A stretch of 64,000 bases of DNA from Bacteroidota bacterium (GTDB lineage: Bacteria > Bacteroidota > Bacteroidia > Bacteroidales > FEN-979). The DNA lies in contig JAPLDJ010000010.1 of the NCBI GenBank assembly GCA_026391805.1, forward strand, positions 235,628-299,627. Direction: 5' to 3'. Position 1 is the stretch's first letter, and each line of letters starts with the position of its first letter. Under the pieces are notes generated by a model. That model did no database searches. It worked only from the letters and a program-made list of their open reading frames with translations, and was not told the DNA's origin. Below are positions 61,603-64,000 of this stretch, piece by piece. A program made the position numbers and the translations under genes.

Positions 61603-61666
61603 AAAACGCAAAATGCGAACTGTAATATGCGAAATATTTCACATTTCGCACTTCACATTTCGCATT
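61603..61666. repeat. GCGAAAT-type heptad run before a transposase remnant
   Basis: AACGCAAAATGCGAACTG and ATTTCGCACTTCACATTTCG: units in both orientations, so the run can fold back on itself. It ends where the transposase-like sequence begins. Confidence 0.65.
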
Positions 61667-61669
61667 TGT

Positions 61670-61941
61670 CTAGTGATCCGCATAGAACCCATCAAAGAGG
61701 CCGCTTATACGATCCAACGACATTGGGAGGGAATTGTAAATGGATACATTATAAGATCAGTAATGGAATATTGGAGGGATTTAATTCCATCTTTCAGGCA
61801 GCCAAAAATAAAGCACGAGGTTATCAACGTTCGGATACTATAAAAGCGATTATCTATTTGCTTACTGGAAAACTCGACTTCTCGAAAATCAATCCTCATT
61901 ATGTTAACCACTTAAATGACAAAGTGCCAACATTGTTGTAA
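61670..61941 (+). pseudogene. Remnant of an ISL3-type transposase, C-terminal end
   Basis: Two frames together give the C-terminus of an ISL3-type DDE transposase. IEPIKEAAYTIQRHWEGIVN is read in one frame up to about 61737. KISNGILEGFNSIFQAAKNKARGY and IKAIIYLLTGKLDF are in the other, down to the stop at 61941. A single-base loss around 61740 separates them. The N-terminal three quarters of the gene and both IS ends are missing. It is a decayed mobile element beside the repeat run; ISL3-type assignment rests on the NGILEGFNS...KARGY pattern. Confidence 0.72.
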
Positions 61942-62005
61942 TTTTATTCATTTCTTCTCACAAAGAACCGATTATCTCAAATTATTAACCATAAAAAAAT
62001 GCAGT

Positions 62006-62911
62006 ATGAAAAAACTATCCTTTTTTATTGCTATGCTTCTGCTTTTCAGCGGTACATTGTTTGCCCAGGTTGGGATCAACAATGACAACAGCGCGCCGGA
62101 TAATTCTGCGATGCTGGATGTAAAATCAAGCGCCAAAGGGTTATTGCCACCCCGAATGACTACCACTCAGATGTATGAAATTTCATCGCCAGCTGCAGGT
62201 TTAATGGTATACAACACTACCCTGAACTCAATCTGCTGGTTTAATGGTTCCTCGTGGGATATCGGAGCCAATCGTGACGGCAAAAATTGTGGTACGGTAA
62301 CTTACGGCGGACAGACTTACACTTCAGTAATTATTGGAATACAATGCTGGATGACACAAAACCTGAACATCGGGGGTGCTATCCCTGGGGTCCAGGATCA
62401 AACGAACAACGCCATCATTGAAAAATATTGCTATAATAACAATGCGGCCAACTGCGATGTATACGGCGGGTTGTATCAATGGGCGGAGATAGTACAGTAC
62501 CTGAACGGTGCAACCAATACCGCCTCCTGGAATCCTGTTCCAACGGGAAATGTGCAGGGGATCTGCCCGGACGGATGGCATTTGCCGACTGATGCGGAAT
62601 GGACCATTCTTACAACCTATCTTGGCGGAGAAAGTGTTGCAGGAGGACCGATGAAGGAAGCTGGTACCGCACATTGGACATCTCCAAATACCGGTGCAAC
62701 CAATTCAAGCGAATTCACGGCGCTGCCCGGTGGCTACCGCAACTCCAGTGGCACCTGCATCAATCTCGCCAGCAACGGGTACTTCTGGTCGGCGACGACG
62801 ACATTCACTTCAACCGCGTATCGCAGGTATCTTTCCTCTTCCGATGCTACTGTGGTCAGGATCACCTTCCCTAAGGTTGATGGTTTCTCAGTGCGCTGCC
62901 TCCAGAATTGA
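62006..62911 (+). CDS. Secreted FISUMP-domain protein
   Basis: The 301-residue protein has a signal peptide (MKKLSFFIAMLLLFSGTLFAQ). A segment common at the start of Bacteroidota surface proteins follows (DNSAPDNSAMLDVKSSAKGLLPPRMTTTQMYEI). The Fibrobacter succinogenes major domain (FISUMP) is complete: YTSVIIGIQCWMTQNLNIG ... YGGLYQWAEIVQY ... GICPDGWHLPTDAEWTIL ... FTALPGGYRNSSGTC ... FSVRCLQN. The role is unknown but surface or extracellular. The start at 62006 is chosen for the signal peptide; upstream sequence overlaps the transposase remnant. Confidence 0.92.
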   Translation: MKKLSFFIAMLLLFSGTLFAQVGINNDNSAPDNSAMLDVKSSAKGLLPPRMTTTQMYEISSPAAGLMVYNTTLNSICWFNGSSWDIGANRDGKNCGTVTYGGQTYTSVIIGIQCWMTQNLNIGGAIPGVQDQTNNAIIEKYCYNNNAANCDVYGGLYQWAEIVQYLNGATNTASWNPVPTGNVQGICPDGWHLPTDAEWTILTTYLGGESVAGGPMKEAGTAHWTSPNTGATNSSEFTALPGGYRNSSGTCINLASNGYFWSATTTFTSTAYRRYLSSSDATVVRITFPKVDGFSVRCLQN

Positions 62912-62959
62912 TTCGACAATTTGAAATTTTACTGGGCAGGCCATGCGCCTGAAGCTTAT

Positions 62960-62984
62960 GTAAAGAAAATCGGTTTTTCTTTAC
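62960..62984. terminator. Perfect inverted repeat between convergent FISUMP and Fic genes
   Basis: GTAAAGAAAA, loop TCGGT, TTTTCTTTAC: a 10-bp perfect stem in the 110-base gap between two 3' ends. It may act as a weak bidirectional terminator, but it lacks a T-run beyond the stem. Confidence 0.4.
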
Positions 62985-63021
62985 ACATCAGGTCGTATTT
63001 GTAAAGATTTTGTGAATTTAC

Positions 63022-64000
63022 TTACAGATTATCTTTATCACCAGTGATGGTATTGTAAACTGTTCCTCTATTTTGACCAATGGATTCAATCCGGTGTTCC
63101 TTTAACAGATATAGAAGGTCTTTTTTGATAGTGTCTTTTGAGTATGCCGGTAATGCATTGCAGATATCGCTGAACTTGACAGGCTGGTGTATCCTGATTA
63201 CTTCAATGATTTCCTTTTGCCGGGGATTTACATAACCTCCTTTATCTTTATAAACATCATACTTTTTCCCCAGGATATCAATCATCTCCTGCAGACAGTC
63301 CATAAAAAATAGTACCCATACATGGATATTCTCATCCGGAGTGGAACGATTCTTTTGCCCCATTATCAAGGCTTCATAATATTCCTTCTTGCGGCGTTCG
63401 ATAATGTTTTCAAATGAAACATAAGGGATAAAGGTGTACCCTTGTTTGAGCAGAAGCAGAGTAGTCAATAACCTTGAAAGCCGCCCATTCCCATCCTGAA
63501 AGGGGTGAATGGAAAGAAATTCATAGATAAATACCGGGATGACCAGCAGGGGATGGATGTCTCCGCTGGTCAATTGTTCATTGGTCCAAATAAGCGCCTC
63601 CTGTATGCCTTTGTCAACCAGGTGCGGCTCTGTTGTATTGAAAATGACTTTGTGTTTACCATCAGGATATGAGGCTACCACTTTATTTGGAAAATTTTTG
63701 TATTTGCCCCGGTGACGAACATCCTTCTCGCAATACTTTAAAAGTATCCCATGAAATTGCTTTATATAGTTTTCCGTTAATGGTATCGATTTGAAATTTG
63801 AAAATAAAAGATCAATAGCCTCATAGTATCCTATCACCTCCTGCTCATCCCTTGATTTAAGCTTTGAGATTTTCATATTCTTCAACAGTGATTGAATTTC
63901 TTCATCGTTCATTGTGGCTCCTTCAATACGGGTAGATGATCCGATACTTTGAATTGTAGCCATTTGGCGTAATTCCTTCAAATACCTGTTTTCCTTTTTT
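63022..64000 (-). CDS. Fic-family protein with inhibitory motif (5' end beyond window)
   Basis: The frame stays open to the window edge, so the N-terminus is missing. The inhibitory helix motif SSTRIEG is present near the visible start, and the catalytic HPFQDGNGRLSR lies about residue 160 of the visible part. This is the class that carries its own inhibitor and AMPylates proteins (class II). The C-terminal 70 residues look like a winged helix (RQKEIIEVIRIHQPVKFSDICNALPAYSKDTIKKDLLYLLKEHRIES). The visible frame has 326 residues. It is convergent with the FISUMP gene. Confidence 0.92.
   Translation of the reverse strand, partial: KKENRYLKELRQMATIQSIGSSTRIEGATMNDEEIQSLLKNMKISKLKSRDEQEVIGYYEAIDLLFSNFKSIPLTENYIKQFHGILLKYCEKDVRHRGKYKNFPNKVVASYPDGKHKVIFNTTEPHLVDKGIQEALIWTNEQLTSGDIHPLLVIPVFIYEFLSIHPFQDGNGRLSRLLTTLLLLKQGYTFIPYVSFENIIERRKKEYYEALIMGQKNRSTPDENIHVWVLFFMDCLQEMIDILGKKYDVYKDKGGYVNPRQKEIIEVIRIHQPVKFSDICNALPAYSKDTIKKDLLYLLKEHRIESIGQNRGTVYNTITGDKDNL

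Noticed and set aside
61597..61941. Complete small gene at the transposase remnant
   Set aside because: Its N-terminal part is repeat DNA and its C-terminal part is only the last quarter of an ISL3-type transposase, with a frame change; it is a remnant.
1..64000. tRNA, rRNA or riboswitch genes
   Set aside because: I looked in the spacers for tRNA-like T-loop sequence and common riboswitch cores and saw none; a covariance search would be needed to exclude weak ones.

Overview
The window looks like a chromosome segment of a member of the Bacteroidota. Direct evidence: many genes have a TAnnTTTG box (the -7 element of the Bacteroidota primary sigma factor) a short distance upstream. Secreted proteins carry type IX secretion (T9SS) C-terminal sorting domains of type A (YPNP) and type B (CHU_C, gliding-motility type). 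A PorP/SprF-family membrane protein and a FISUMP-domain protein are also present. I cannot name a genus. No rRNA, tRNA or CRISPR array was seen.

Layout. 1-7.9 kb is a minus-strand housekeeping run: rpsO, pnp, rpoD-type sigma factor, rpe, an HD-domain protein, a double universal stress protein, a GT-C type membrane glycosyltransferase, and ligA running off the left edge. 8-24.4 kb mixes single genes and small operons: a TPR adenylyl cyclase, a TPR/ComA-like/aroE operon, glmM, recR, a MORN-repeat protein, a DEAD-box helicase, a T9SS type B protein and a GGR-family flavoprotein. 24.4-27.9 kb is visibly AT-richer. It holds genes all on the minus strand, separated by about 90-bp attC-like imperfect palindromes that mostly begin just after a stop codon. 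I read this as an integron-type cassette array without a visible integrase. One of its genes has an in-frame A AAA AAC slippery heptamer leading into a membrane-anchor frame. 28-37.4 kb holds nth, bcp, recA, a TPR lipoprotein, a BamA-like barrel, a phosphohexomutase and rfbD. 37.5-44 kb looks like a mutagenic repair locus: a LexA/S24-like regulator diverging from dinB and an error-prone-type dnaE, interrupted by a four-helix-bundle gene and an ORF6N gene, both bracketed by repeats. 44-56.8 kb holds a methyltransferase, an SPFH protein, an M16 peptidase gene broken in two, a truncated T9SS cargo gene, an Old Yellow Enzyme homologue and an ICMT/Rieske oxygenase pair. 56.9-64 kb holds a large T9SS type B adhesin-like protein coupled to PorP/SprF, an ISL3-type transposase remnant, a FISUMP protein and a Fic protein running off the right edge.

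The most striking unexplained signal is the intergenic DNA. About twenty spacers contain degenerate tandem repeats with a 7-base period (units such as GTCGTAT, GATGGAG, GCGAAAT, GAACAGT, CGTAATT). They often begin at, or supply, the stop codon of the upstream gene, and in dnaE they occur twice as in-frame coding insertions. They share the spacers with CGCAAAG-rich hairpins, a 20-bp palindrome CCTGCCTGCCGGCAGGCAGG with filled and empty sites visible in the window, and a 133-152 bp element with terminal inverted repeats that looks like a MITE. The repeats and the cassette array are the candidates for an undescribed system.
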